DNA of 64,000 nt from Chrysaora quinquecirrha (Eukaryota; Cnidaria; Scyphozoa; Semaeostomeae; Pelagiidae). The position numbers and the translations under genes were made by a program. Under the pieces are notes generated by a model. It was not told the DNA's origin. It did no database searches and saw only the letters and a list, made by a program, of their open reading frames with translations. Position 1 is the first letter of the stretch, and every line of letters starts with the position of its first letter. The stretch is taken from assembly GCA_014526335.1 (NCBI GenBank), contig JACTAT010000003.1, positions 32,088-96,087 on the forward strand, written 5' to 3'. Of this stretch, positions 46,556 to 57,928 are shown piece after piece.

Positions 46556-46680
46556 GTTTTATCACAGGGAAACAAGGGAAAAGCTAACCAGCGGAAAGAA
46601 CGTAAATATGAATCCATATTCATGTTTTCTCTTTTCGCTCGCTTTTCCCCTTGTCTCCTCTTATTTCCCTGTGATAAAAC
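46556..46680. repeat. Short inverted repeat
   Basis: GTTTTATCACAGGGAAA at 46556 and TTTCCCTGTGATAAAAC ending at 46680, with a further CAAGGGAAAAGC match inside. Possibly a small MITE. Confidence 0.6.
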
Positions 46681-47437
46681 ACTCCTCTGCGAAGCACTAT
46701 GCGCAGTCTGTTAAGGTTAAGAGGCAGCCAGAGGAACATTTTGAATAAAATTTGACACAAAAACAAAACGATAGTAATTCTGTTTGACATTTACTAATAA
46801 AGTCTCCTAATGCACATGCTTAAAGATTACTCTATATTTGTGAAGAACCTGTTTGGTTTTGTCTGTTTTGCCGCATTATCAGGATGTAAGAGATCGGCGT
46901 TCTAACTCAAGTTAAACAAGGTTGTGCGAGTTGTTTAAAGTGCTTAAACGGTGCGTGAACAGCACCTTAAACTTTTGATATGCTTTGTGAATTGACAGAT
47001 CTCGCCAAATGAGATTCTACCCCACTCATAACTGCTTGGTTTAACATGGAAACGAAATTAATTTCTCTTGCAAAAATGTTGAAGAAATGTATAGCGATAA
47101 TTTCATTTCGTCTGACAGGATTTTACGTTGAAATTCCAAAACTCGTAATCAAAGTAGAATATACTGGTCTCTATCTCCATGGCTTATCAATTTTTTGGAG
47201 ATTTTTGAAGGAAAATTGTTAGAAATATGGGAGATCTATGTTTTCAAGAAAGATGTTACACTCGTGAAAGATGGACTAAATATGATTTTTTAGCGCAAGC
47301 AAGGGTGTCTTTTCAAGGTATCTCTAATGGGTGGACATTATATTGTTGTTTAAAGAAGAGGGACAAAAGCTATTGTTTTAAACTATAGGAAACAAGGGAA
47401 CCAGGAGGGATAAATGCCCCCCTAGTTAATTTGTCAA
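46681..47437. other. No recognisable gene
   Basis: I searched for the next PTPN23 exon here without success. Confidence 0.45.
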
Positions 47438-47937
47438 NNNNNNNNNNNNNNNNNNNNNNNNNNNNNNNNNNNNNNNNNNNNNNNNNNNNNNNNNNNNNNN
47501 NNNNNNNNNNNNNNNNNNNNNNNNNNNNNNNNNNNNNNNNNNNNNNNNNNNNNNNNNNNNNNNNNNNNNNNNNNNNNNNNNNNNNNNNNNNNNNNNNNNN
47601 NNNNNNNNNNNNNNNNNNNNNNNNNNNNNNNNNNNNNNNNNNNNNNNNNNNNNNNNNNNNNNNNNNNNNNNNNNNNNNNNNNNNNNNNNNNNNNNNNNNN
47701 NNNNNNNNNNNNNNNNNNNNNNNNNNNNNNNNNNNNNNNNNNNNNNNNNNNNNNNNNNNNNNNNNNNNNNNNNNNNNNNNNNNNNNNNNNNNNNNNNNNN
47801 NNNNNNNNNNNNNNNNNNNNNNNNNNNNNNNNNNNNNNNNNNNNNNNNNNNNNNNNNNNNNNNNNNNNNNNNNNNNNNNNNNNNNNNNNNNNNNNNNNNN
47901 NNNNNNNNNNNNNNNNNNNNNNNNNNNNNNNNNNNNN
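47438..47937. other. Assembly gap, 500 N
   Basis: Exactly 500 N, a conventional size for a gap of unknown length. The first bases after it repeat the sequence found at 49762. Confidence 1.
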
Positions 47938-48474
47938 GATATAAAATGCCAAAACCTAGTTAAATACATTAATTAGAATAAACCTAAATTATGTACACCT
48001 GTTTATATATGAACTAAACATGATTGAGAAGAAATATTCTATGATTAAAAATCACTTTGATCAGAGATATCTAGGGCTTCAATATCATCAAAGAAATCAC
48101 TTTCATTGTCCTCACCTATATCCATTTCAGAAGCCATGTCGTCATTAGAGTCAGTGAAGTTAAACCAATCTGGCAAAGTCTCATCGTGACATTTTTCTTT
48201 CAATGAGGAAACAGCATTCTCTGCTTTTCGAATCTCTATATACTAAAATAGTTGTTGCCGTGGAAACCGATTTTGTAATAGTCCCTGTGGGAAGGCAGTG
48301 AGAGCTTCGGACGTGCGATTTTCGCACGATTCTGCCGCCCTTGGGGTAGGCGAGCCAAGTTTACTTTGTTTCTCCATCTCTGCTGTAGTCTCTGGGGTAA
48401 CTGGGGCTAACCCTTCTTTGAAGTGCGTCATTGGTGCCTGTTTTAACCATTGTCCGATTTTTTTCTGTAGGACT
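47938..48474 (+). repeat. Direct repeat, copy 1 of 2 beside the gap
   Basis: Near-identical to 49762-50296 (spacing 1824 bp), with a few substitutions such as at 48298. It starts exactly at the gap edge, so a mis-assembled haplotype copy is possible. Confidence 0.85.
48045..48460 (-). pseudogene. Acidic C-terminal coding segment, unknown protein, copy 1
   Basis: The minus frame ends in a clear acidic C-terminus (DNESDFFDDIEALDISDQ..) preceded by LKEKCHDETLPDWFNF. Upstream, the same phase continues through an in-frame TAG (48243-48245) into APVTPETTAEMEKQSKLG. The TAG is present in both copies. It may be the C-terminus of the helicase at 57 kb, which has lost its own end, but that is a guess from strand and position. 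Confidence 0.35.
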
Positions 48475-48845
48475 TCAGTTAAAAGCAGGTATCTTTATCA
48501 TCACTCTACCTCTTTTCATTTCTGTAAAGCTAAATATGTTGCAGATACACCTGCCACTGCCAGCTCGGCCTGTTTCTTAAGCCTAGACTTTGATCTTTGA
48601 GTAAAAAGGAACAGGAATATTTTGTTGTTTCTGTTTCTTGCAGTTGGGTTGAGTAATAATGTGTCGCATTTACTATATAGTTATTACAAGTCATAATATT
48701 AGATCGGCATACTACCAGATGCCTTTCTATGTACAAGTCATGATAAATAACTTTGTGCATATTGAAATTTTACAGGTTGAGCAGCATTAGTATGTCAAAT
48801 GTAGAAGGGGCAATCCTGACTACTCCACCAAAAGATCATCGAGTA

Positions 48846-49046
48846 AAATGATGTTCTAAATCACCACATCAGAGTGGCCCTCCACTCAGATTGCTGCCTG
48901 TTATTTGGCCAAGTAAGGAAACCACAAGAAATACACTTGTCAGACCTTTGATCAAGGTTCAGAATATTGCAGATGTATTACCATTCAAGAATGCTGCCAT
49001 AGATGAAGAAACAGGACAACCAACAAAAGCTCTCACTTCTGTTGAT
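48846..49046 (+). CDS. Candidate exon upstream of the DUF6589 exon
   Basis: An open segment (LLPVIWPSKETTRNT.. NIADVLPFKNAAIDEE.. KALTSVD) ends at a possible donor GAT|GTTAGT. It lies upstream of the well-supported exon in the same direction. No acceptor is convincing. Confidence 0.3.
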
Positions 49047-49266
49047 GTTAGTACAAATGCCTTAAGTTTTTCCCTTACCATGTAGATAACAATACAATGA
49101 TAGATTTATCTGTTACATGCTTTTAATGTTGTTTTAAAAAAATGCAGATAGCAAGAACATCAAATATAACAATTGGCTGACTGATTTATAGATCAACAAT
49201 AACTCATAACATAAACCAAGTTTAATATTACCCTTACATTTAATTAAAATGACTTTATTTTTTCAG

Positions 49267-49755
49267 GTACGCATTAATTACCAGTCAGGGTCAAAGCAGA
49301 CACATGTGAATGCAGGCATCCTGTCATCCATCATAATAGCACTGGCCACAGGTGATATCAAGCAAATAGTAAAGAAGATGGAGCAGCACAATGAGTTAAA
49401 ACCCTTGCTTTTCAAATGGATTGAAGACAAAATTATGGATGAAATAAAAACTGTTGTTTCTGGAAAAAACCCAAGCATATTAGCCAAGACAAACTGTGAA
49501 CATTTAATCAGCCTAAAAAATGAATCTGTTGTTGATGAAATGCAAAAGCGAGCTCCAACCCTTTACAGTGTGTTAAAGGCGGCAATAGTATCAAGACAAA
49601 GGAGAAAAAAGATTGATAAGGGCAAATCAAATGATACTACTCTTTGTGGCCTAGCAATGGTGTTTGGAATATTGATGAAACATAGAAGCCCTACCCTGGG
49701 TGCTATGGCATATAGGATATCGATGGTGTTGCACCACAGTGGAGCTAAGAAAACA
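49267..49755 (+). CDS. DUF6589-family protein, N-terminal exon
   Basis: The exon follows TTTTTTCAG and ends at ACA|GTAAGC, with 163 codons in phase 0. The sequence (VRINYQSGSKQTHVNAGIL.. KNPSILAKTNCEHLI.. KRAPTLYSVLKAAIV.. LCGLAMVFGILMKHRSPTL) matches the N-terminal region I associate with DUF6589 proteins, which are multiplied in cnidarians and fungi and are probably transposon-related. The exon at 57929 starts in a different phase, so at least one exon is missing between them. Confidence 0.7.
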
Positions 49756-49761
49756 GTAAGC

Positions 49762-50296
49762 GATATAAAATGCCAAAACCTAGTTAAATACATTAATTAG
49801 AATAAACCTAAATTATGTACACCTGTTTATATATGAACTAAACATGATTGAGAAGAAATATTCTATGATTAAAAATCACTTTGATCAGAGATATCTAGGG
49901 CTTCAATATCATCAAAGAAATCACTTTCATTGTCCTCACCTATATCCATTTCAGAAGCCATGTCGTCATTAGAGTCAGTGAAGTTAAACCAATCTGGCAA
50001 AGTCTCATCGTGACATTTTTCTTTCAATGAGGAAACAGCATTCTCTGCTTTTCGAATCTCTATATACTAAAATAGTTGTTGCCGTGGAAACCGATTTTGT
50101 AATAGTCCCTGTGGGAAGGCTGTGAGAGCTTCGGACGTGCGATTTTCGCACGATTCTGCCGCCCTTGGGGTAGGCGAGCCAAGTTTACTTTGTTTCTCCA
50201 TCTCTGCTGTAGTCTCTGGGGTAACTGGGGCTAACCCTTCTTTGAAGTGCGTCATTGGTGCCTGTTTTAACCATTGTCCGATTGTTTTCTGTAGGA
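49762..50296 (+). repeat. Direct repeat, copy 2 of 2
   Basis: Counterpart of 47938-48474. It begins six bases after the exon donor at 49756. The copies part at about 50297 (GTAGGAGGATT here against GTAGGACTTCA in copy 1). Confidence 0.85.
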
Positions 50297-50324
50297 GGAT
50301 TATCAGTGAATCGCAACAAGGCAC
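49869..50324 (-). pseudogene. Acidic C-terminal coding segment, copy 2
   Basis: Same frame, same TAG and same acidic end as copy 1. The upstream extension reads KTIGQWLKQAPMTHFKEGLA. The shared stop predates the duplication. Confidence 0.35.
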
Positions 50325-50395
50325 GGTGGCGCGGTCGGTAAGGCGGCGTGTCTCATGAGCTGAGATGTAGAGTCGGAAGTTCGACTCCCCTCAAG
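50321..50395 (+). ncRNA. tRNA-like sequence (SINE head or tRNA pseudogene)
   Basis: It has GGCGCGGTCGGTAAGGCGG (A-box-like) and AGTTCGACTCC (B-box-like) with an internal TCTCA/TGAGA stem. The acceptor ends do not pair, so it is not a functional tRNA. Confidence 0.5.
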
Positions 50396-50600
50396 GGAGA
50401 ATCTTTTCCTTTCGAATTTTTATCTTTCCGTTATTTTCGTGTTGGCAATGTTGTCAAAAGGCCAAGAACAAGTCTGGTAACTAAAATTTCGCTTTAGTAT
50501 AATTTTTAAGTTCGTAACACATTATTTTTTTTAACGTGTTTTGTTGTTCCCTTGCATGAATTCAAGAACCACTAGGAGTTTATCCTCCGCTAGACAATAC

Positions 50601-50672
50601 GGCTGTGTAGCCGAGTGGTTAAATGCTCGCCTGCCACCCCGAATGGCTGGAGTTCAAATCCCCTCAAGGGAA
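50601..50672 (+). ncRNA. tRNA-like sequence with a Gly(GCC)-type anticodon arm
   Basis: GTAGCCGAGTGGTTAAATGC gives an A box and AGTTCAAATCC a B box. The middle, CTCGCCTGCCAC, matches the anticodon arm of tRNA-Gly(GCC), while the D-arm is of Ser/Leu type. The acceptor ends do not pair. It shares CCCCTCAAGGGA after the B box with the copy at 50321. Confidence 0.55.
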
Positions 50673-50994
50673 AATTTTTGGTGTTTTTGTTTTTGTGATT
50701 TAAATAGTTTACAAATCTTTTCAATGTTTTAAATCAGTTTCACAAAACTAGAAGGCTTTTCGGAATGACTCAAATCTTTGGATCAATATTTTCTCATATC
50801 TTCTCAATTATAAATTTATTTTCAATTTATGTCTTGACACTAACTTTCATTTCCATCTGGTTTTTATTTTAATTTTAATTTCATCTTCAATTTTCATTTA
50901 AAGTTTTATTGCACTTGAAGAAATTAGAATAATATTAATATTTATTTTAGATTAAAGACTAATTTCACTTTTACTAATATTAACATTAAGGCCA

Positions 50995-51216
50995 ATACTC
51001 TTAAGTAGGCTACCGAATTTCTTTTGAAATTTCAATAAACAGGGGTCCTTATAAGATCTGGGGTTGGGGGAAAAATAATAAATGTAGTTTCATCCTTTCA
51101 CAAGTGAAATTGTTTCTTCTAAAAAAATAAACAGGGGGTTCTAATAAGGCCCTGCGGGTGGGGGAAAAACTCAAAATTAATAAACAGGGGAACGTTTATT
51201 TGGCATCTAACAGTAT
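50995..51216. mobile_element. Possible MITE related to that at 31690
   Basis: Imperfect ends ATACTCTTAAGTAGGC and GGCATCTAACAGTATG resemble GTACTCTTAGGTGCC. The interior repeats AATAAACAGGGG, the inverse of the repeat in the 31690 element. Confidence 0.45.
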
Positions 51217-51488
51217 GCATGTGAATTAAGATGATGATAAATTCTGAGATTGACATTATTGCATGTGGTGATGAACAACAACATTAACATTAATTGTAAG
51301 TTTCAATGTTATTTCAGATTTACATCAGGATTAACATAAAGGCTCAGATTAAGACTGATTTGAAAATGAGCTTTAGTTTACAAATTAAGAATAACTTTAA
51401 GTTTAAGTTCAGAAATGAAATACTGATACTTAGACCAAGACTAACACCGACTAAGACTAATATTAAGATGGAGTTCAAGATTTACGAA

Positions 51489-51712
51489 GGCTAAGATTGA
51501 GATTAACATTAACATTAACATTAACAGTAACATTAAGATTACAATTGAGATTTAGATTCTGATTAAGATTAACATGTAGATTAAGATTAAGGTTAACATT
51601 CCAATTCAAGTACAAGTTAAGATTAAGGTTCCATTGAAGTTGAAGACTAAGATTAAGACTAGACTAACATTAAGATTAACATCAAGATTTAGATTAACGG
51701 TAAATATAGCTA
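51489..51712. repeat. Impure GATTAACATTAA repeat
   Basis: Runs of ATTAAC and AAGATT variants, low complexity. Confidence 0.8.
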
Positions 51713-51835
51713 CCTCAATGCACAGTGCCTTTTAGGTGGAAGTTGTTATTGGCGGAGTTCGTGAGAGGCGGCAGTCCTCAAGAGGCGGTGGTCCTCATAA
51801 GGCGGTGGTCTTACACGGGCAAGGGCTAGTCTCTA

Positions 51836-52100
51836 TTACTAATATGCTTAAATGCAAATCAGGTTGGCCATTGTTCTGTTCCCCGTACTGAGCCTTATAA
51901 ACGGTCGGACATGAAAGGCTTTTTCCCTAGGCCACCTAGAGATGCGCTTCTTTTTTTAATCGATCCCGTTTCTGGCCGGACACTGTTTTAAGATTTTGCT
52001 AAGCGTTTTGAAACCTATAAGTTGGTTAAAACTTCGATTATCTTTCGGCTCGAAAAAGTTTTGATTTTGATGGCGGCCATCTATTGTTCCTCTCACCACA
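51836..52100 (+). repeat. Dispersed repeat Z, copy 3
   Basis: The blocks ATGCAAATCAGGTTGGCC, GGCCACCTAGAGATGCGCTT and GTTGGTTAAAACTTCGAT align with copies at 40019 and 40390. Confidence 0.7.
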
Positions 52101-52792
52101 CGCACAGTGATTCTTTTGTCCAGCGGAAGTATTTTTTCTTGATTGTTTGTTCATGTTGCTGAGCTGGCGTTCGGCCTAAAATTATTTCAGTATTTCAAAT
52201 GGAGGAAATTGCCGAACTTCTCGAGTTTTTTACTCAGAAGTCTTGCTGTAAATATCTCCTAAAGTTTATTCAAAAAGTTGGATATTATTTCTACTGTTGA
52301 TTCCTCGATTATTTCTCATGATTTATCACGCATCTCGACTCTTTTGTCCTGTCTTTGGATTTTCTTCCTCTCAATCAGAGGAAAAACAGGTGAAAAGACG
52401 CTTTAATTTATTTTGGAATTTTACGAGGAATTTTACCCGCATTCTTTTGGGTTTCAAGAAGAGTTCTTGCTTTGATAAGCTTCAGAAATCCCCACGGTAA
52501 GAGTTGTGCTTTCCTCTCAGTTTCGTCTAAAATTTTTCTACTAATAACACAGTTAAAAAATTTAAATCACACACAGTGCACGCAAATTGCACACATCACA
52601 GCATGATAAATTTTCGTGACCTGATTTCCCTCGTCGTCATTATCAATTTCCTGCAACAATGGGACATCTATTTCTGGCATTCGATGTTAAAATGTACTGT
52701 TGTTATCCAATCACATCAACAATGCCTTTAGAATTCAGTACCAACAGCGTTAATTGCTTTTCAAATCCGATTTAACAAAGGATAAATTCTTT
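52101..52792. other. No recognisable feature
   Basis: Non-coding and AT-rich, with no supported gene. Confidence 0.45.
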
Positions 52793-53070
52793 CGAGGGGC
52801 ATTTCACTCATCGAGTAGGCGTGCGAGATTCCCATTAAAACAAAAGGATTTCCAAGGGATCCCTATGAAAAGGATATAGATCCCTGCAAAGGGTGTAAGA
52901 GATTCCAGTGAATTGCCCGACACCTCACGTGTATCGCGAGGGGCAATTCACTCCTTGGGAATCTTTACACCCTTGCCGTGTAAATCCTATTGATTTCACG
53001 GCAATCCCTTGGAAATCCTTTTGTTTCACCAGGAATCTGTACGCCTGTTTGAAGAGTGAATTGCCCCTCG
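52793..53070. mobile_element. MITE with CGAGGGGCAxTTCACTC ends
   Basis: The left arm (CGAGGGGCATTTCACTC.. AAAAGGATTTCCAAGGGAT) and right arm (ATCCCTTGGAAATCCTTTT.. GAGTGAATTGCCCCTCG) fold over most of the length. The centre repeats the terminal motif as GGCAATTCACTC. Confidence 0.75.
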
Positions 53071-53528
53071 GTGAAGCGAGCGTAAATTCCTCGGGGCCAT
53101 ATTTCTAATCATAGCCTAATGACTGTTGAGATACGCAAGTTTCTTATCATTTTGGGACCAGAACTGTAATAAGTCAGTATGTCCCCCATCTGATTTGTCT
53201 GTGATTTTTTATGCAGAATACAACAGTACTATTTTTTCTCATCAAGCTTCTAATAAAAACAAGTGACTGTGATTTACTTTAACGCTGAAAAGTGCTTCTA
53301 AATGAAAAAATATAATATATGGCAGACTTACCGTATCTTCCATTTTAAAAAGAGCTTCAATTGTTGTTGCGAAAAATTGCGTTACTTCTTCTTTATGCCA
53401 ATTCCAGAATCGTGTATTCGCAAAAACGTTTAAAGTAGCGTATTTGAGAAGTTAAACGTGCTTTGGCAGTAGTGGCAGAAAAGGTTGCGTGGGAGGCTTT
53501 TTCAATTTTGTTTAGTGCTAATGTTACA

Positions 53529-55014
53529 GGCCATTTGTATTTACCGGCATTGGAACTGTGGCATCGGCATTGGAACCGGCATTGGCAATGGAATTGGCGC
53601 CATTTTTCTATCTAAGTCAGAATGCAAACACAACTTACCAGGGGGGTTGCATAAAAGATTTTAGCTCCAAATCCTTCTCAATTGTGTTGCTTTTTTACTT
53701 CCTTTTTTAGTTTTTTGGCTTTTCGAATGTTCTCAGGTATCAAAATTCCCCTTTAATTCTTCACTGGGTTTCATTTGGTTTACTTATTAGCCTATTCAAA
53801 ACAATATTAGAACACAATATGCAGAGTTTCGTATAAAATTGAACAAGAACAGAGCAAGACAAACTTAAACTCATAAGGTACAAACTCATAAAGTGCTATT
53901 TTTCATTTCAATTCAAAACCTTTTTTTGAAACTTGTTGTGTTTTGGTAAAAAAGTGATGTCTTGGCATGTCAACGGGATATAAATGTCTGGAAGAAAGTA
54001 CAAGCACTTCCGTTGAAGCATCTCACAGGGTGCGCCAGTTGCCGAGCATTTGTTTAAGTATGCAGCACTTCCGTTGTCCATTCCTACTTCCTATTCCGTG
54101 AGCCGATTGAAATTTTGTGACAACCAGACAAATTGGAAAGCCACAAACAACAAACAGTCAAATACGATCGATAAATGTATTGGGAACACCATTCAGATAG
54201 AATTACTATGCTTCCAGTATAGATACTTTAGAAAACTCTTAAAAAACTTTCAGTACTCAAAATTTGCAATTTTAAGAAACTTTCAGTATTGGACCAATTT
54301 GTTAGTTTGTTATAACAAAATACGTGTATGTTCAAGAGCATAGTAATTTCTTGTAAGAAAATGAGTGTATTCTGTCCAAAATTTTTCTCACAGCCATTCA
54401 TTTGAAACTCTCACTGGTTTTACGCTTTAACAATATGTATTATCGTTCGTTGGCATTTGTTGGTTATATGTTGAAATAAAAACAAAAGCAAGAAAGAACG
54501 TTCCATTTATTGAGTCGTGACTCTTCTTTACTTTCGTGACAGATCCCGTTTGTGCGCTCCATGCTCTGTCCTTTTTAGGTCAAGTTTATTCCTGTTATAA
54601 ATTTTGAGATCTGTGATTGAAAGATCTTGTTCTGTGCCCGCTCAGATCGTAGTGCTCCCACGATGTCGTGAACAGTAGCTCTGAGCTAGTTTAATTTCAT
54701 TTTGTCAAGTGTACTCATGCCAGAAAAATAGTAACTGAAACAGGTCATATGAAGCATTTTTCTGCCTTGCTCTGCCCGCCCTTCCCCCAACATTGCTCCC
54801 TTGGATATCCCATCACATTCGAAAAGCCAAAAACTAAAACGGAAGTAACAAAGCAACACAATTGAGAAAGATTTGGAGCTAAAATCTTTTATGCAACCCC
54901 CCTGGTAAGTTGTGTTTGCATTCTGACTTAGATAGAAAAATGGCGCCAATTCCATTGCCAATGCCGGTTCCAATGCCGATGCCACAGTTCCAATGCCGGT
55001 AAATACAAATGGCC
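53529..55014. mobile_element. Foldback-type element with 200-bp inverted ends
   Basis: Arms 53529-53730 and 54816-55014 are nearly perfect inverted copies starting GGCCATTTGTATTTACCGGC. They contain a GGCATTGGAA-type repeat, and the loop is about 1.1 kb. T7-ATAAG MITE (type 2) scraps lie just outside (53130, 55016) and in the loop (54236-54370). No transposase is readable. Confidence 0.75.
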
Positions 55015-55394
55015 TTTTCTTATAAAAAAGAGTGTATTACAAAATTGATACATATTCTTCCTTTTTATTTTATTGCTGAATATTTTGTATACTATATTTC
55101 TAGCTTGTTTTAACTAAGATTTATGATATTATTTGATGGTATTTTCTTGTATGTTTTATATATACGTAGATTTGGTTTGTAATTTCTTTCATAAATTTTG
55201 TATAGCCCAATAAGCCCTGCTTTTCTCGGGTTGCATAAAACACATCATTTTCAGTAATAGTATAATAATCATAGTATGCTCTGTTATGTTGTGGTTACGT
55301 TTATAGATTAACATAAAGCCATTTTCCTAGTTATCTGAGCATAAAAAAATTGTTATTTCTCTGGGGGGGGGGGTGTTGCCACGGATATCTATAT

Positions 55395-55735
55395 TTTCCA
55401 GGGCATCAGGAAACTTTTTTTTACTTCCATTACCTATAAATGGGGGATGCTTTATGAGTTTCCAGGGCCTTCTATCAATTCAGCAGTCTTCATAGAGTGA
55501 AGAAATATAGCTTACTTCCATTACTGTTTGTGCATAAAGGTAGAAAATTTCCAGGGGGTCATTTGGCAGCACTAAAAATTCCAGGGGTTTCTAAAAATTG
55601 TTACTACTTCCATTACATTTCTCGCATTTAGTGATGCTGCTAAAAATTTCAAAATTTCCAGGGGGTTTTCCACCTTCAGAGGTTCAATATCCAGGGGGTA
55701 TGACCTTCAGCAAAATAATACTTCCATTACCCTGT
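55395..55735 (+). repeat. Degenerate 91-114-bp minisatellite
   Basis: ACTTCCATTAC recurs at 55423, 55514, 55606 and 55720, alternating with TTCCAGGGG blocks. The last part is also in the second copy of the large duplication. Confidence 0.75.
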
Positions 55736-56290
55736 ATGGATAAATAATGGAATAGCCCAATGTCAACAAAGCAAACACGTAATTAAACTCAAATACGCCT
55801 AAATTTGTTTGGGTTCCTTGAAAAAGTCAGAGTTCAAACACAAGCAATCGTGATTTAGTGAGTATAATATTTTTTTCATGAAGGACATTTCAAATTGAAG
55901 TTTTGGAGTTTTCTGTTGAATAGGAGAAAAGGAAGGAGTATTGAATTTACCCAGGAGTAATTTTGCATAAGATAGGATTTTAATTAATTGCAGACAGCTC
56001 ATAAACATTTTGTGAAATTGTAGCTCAAGTTGACAGAGCACAGTCTGAGATATCCCTCACTTTTATGTATACGACTTGCTCACTATGGTATGGTGATAAT
56101 GATGATGAAGATTGTGATAATTATGATGATTGTTGCCAATGAAACTTTCAGCTCAGACAAATGTATTGATTAGTTTCTTGGGTCTCCTTACTCAACAGAA
56201 AATATCCGAATTTTACCAACAGCTTTGTATCTTCAATCAATGATTGTTTTTATTTTGCTGATGATGTTTATTTCAATAGACTAGCTTTTA

Positions 56291-56607
56291 ACTTTAAGCC
56301 TGCTTTCATGAGCAGCCAGTTTACCATAGTACCAGATTAGCCTTGGCAAGACAAGATTCTTCCTCCCAAGAGTTCATCGCTTGGCGGAACCATGTGACCT
56401 GTCTACCATCGCTGAACTTTCGCTAGAGTCCGGGAGGTTAGTCCTCTATGGCATCCCCTAAACCTCCCGGACTCTAGCGAAAGTTCAGCGATGGTAGACA
56501 GGTCACATGGTTCCTGGCCAAGGCGAACTCTGGGAGGAAGAATCTTGTCTTGCCAAGGCTAATCTGGTACTATGGTAAACTGGCTGCTCATGTAGCAGGC
56601 TTAAAGT
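56291..56607. mobile_element. Hairpin MITE (family Y), copy 2
   Basis: Ends ACTTTAAGCCTGCT and inverse; almost complete fold-back around ATGGCATCCCCT. It carries the same TCGCTAGAGTCCGG core as 41549. Its right tip supplies the TAA stop of the helicase frame. Confidence 0.85.
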
Positions 56608-57786
56608 AAAATTTCAGTATCTATCATGTCACTAAATATGTCATTTATCATGAGCACAATTTCCCCTGCATGATGCTGTTTGTAAATTGCAGTATACTGT
56701 AGAATATAATCCATTCCAGTAATGAATGGTAAGTGTTCTAAAATCTCCGTAATTGCAGTGTCAGATATCCCTGACAAAAATTGGCTGTGTACAAATGATG
56801 CAATGTTGCTATACTCTTGGTTTTGTTGGAGTACATATTCTTGGAAAATATCTCTGAACAGTTGTTTTTCAAGATCTGTTGCATTCAATTTGCTCTTTTT
56901 GAATACTTTCTTCTTGGTTTTCTCCATAGTTGGGAACCTGTATTTTGCACAATCCATTTCCATCACATGTGCAATTTTTGTGACATAAAGAGCAACAGTC
57001 ATGTTTTAATGCAGGAAGCTTTACTTGGTTAGAGTCAAATGCTTTGTATAATGAGACCCTAAGACAAGCCTTGGTTACTTTAGTGTATTCCTTCATCTCT
57101 GGTGTTGCTTTAGCTAGCTGCTGTCCTGAGAAATACAAAATTGCTTGTGCTTCCATTCCATCCCTGCCTGCTCTTCCTATACCCTGTATGTAATCTACTA
57201 CTTCACGTGGAGCACCATAGTGAACGATGCACCTAATGTCACTGATGTCAATTCCCATTACCAAAGATGTTGTAGCAATGACTACCCTGCATGAGCCATC
57301 CACATCTGATAACTGTGTTAGAACTCTCTCTTTGTGTTTTTCTAATGTATTTCTATGATACATGCCAATGAGCAGGTTAGCAGAGGATTTATCTCTTGTC
57401 AGATCATATGCATCACTTCCGAGTTCTTCCTTCAAATAAAGGAAAACTTTGGCGACATTCTCTATACTTTGGCAATAGATAATTGTCTTCTTAAAATTTC
57501 TCTTCTCCTTTCTCACACCTTCCACCACCCATGTTTTTTGCATTTGATAGACACAACTTTTATGTTCAGTCTGTTTGGACTGACTTTTATCAAACAAAAA
57601 GAATGCAATGATAGGGATTTCACAATTTTCTTTTCCAACTCACTACTGGCAGTTGCTGTTAAAGCTAGCATGTTCACATTTGGGAATAAGGTTCTCAAAA
57701 TACCAATTTTAGCAAAAGCATCTCTAAAAGCCTTAATATGCTCTTTTTGACCTCTTTTTCCTTTTTGATTTGTTGGCATGTCACCC
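56601..57786 (-). pseudogene. RecQ-like helicase fragment, copy 1
   Basis: An exon beginning after TATATCATTTCAG at 57786 encodes the end of helicase domain 1 (AFRDAFAKIG, motif III LALTATAS). Domain 2 follows: TIIYCQS, GMYHRNTLEKHKERV, motif V VVIATTSLVMGIDI and motif VI QGIGRAGRDG. Then comes a Cys-rich RecQ-type zinc segment (HDCCSLCHKNCTCDGNGLC). Walker A and DEAH motifs would be upstream and are not found. Frame breaks lie near 57590 and near 56885, where two bases are missing relative to copy 2. Downstream, NATDLEKQLFRDIFQEYV leads to a stop inside the MITE. Confidence 0.8.
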
Positions 57787-57796
57787 CTGAAATGAT

Positions 57797-57893
57797 ATAA
57801 AGAATATATAATTTTAATGATATAATGATATAATGATATATAATGATATAATTAATTATATAAATTATATAATGATATAATTTTAAATCTCAG
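57797..57893. repeat. ATATAATG-type AT repeat
   Basis: GATATAAT repeats lie between the helicase exon (minus) and the DUF6589 exon (plus). The same run is at 62078-62163. Confidence 0.85.
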
Positions 57894-57928
57894 AATCAGT
57901 TTTCAAGATAAATTTTGTCCCTTTCTAG

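Noticed and set aside
47370..47976. Long frames across the gap
   Set aside because: They consist of unknown bases.
56601..57786. Helitron reading of the helicase
   Set aside because: The motifs and Cys-rich tail are RecQ-like, not Pif1-like, and no Rep nuclease motif or CTRR/hairpin end is seen.
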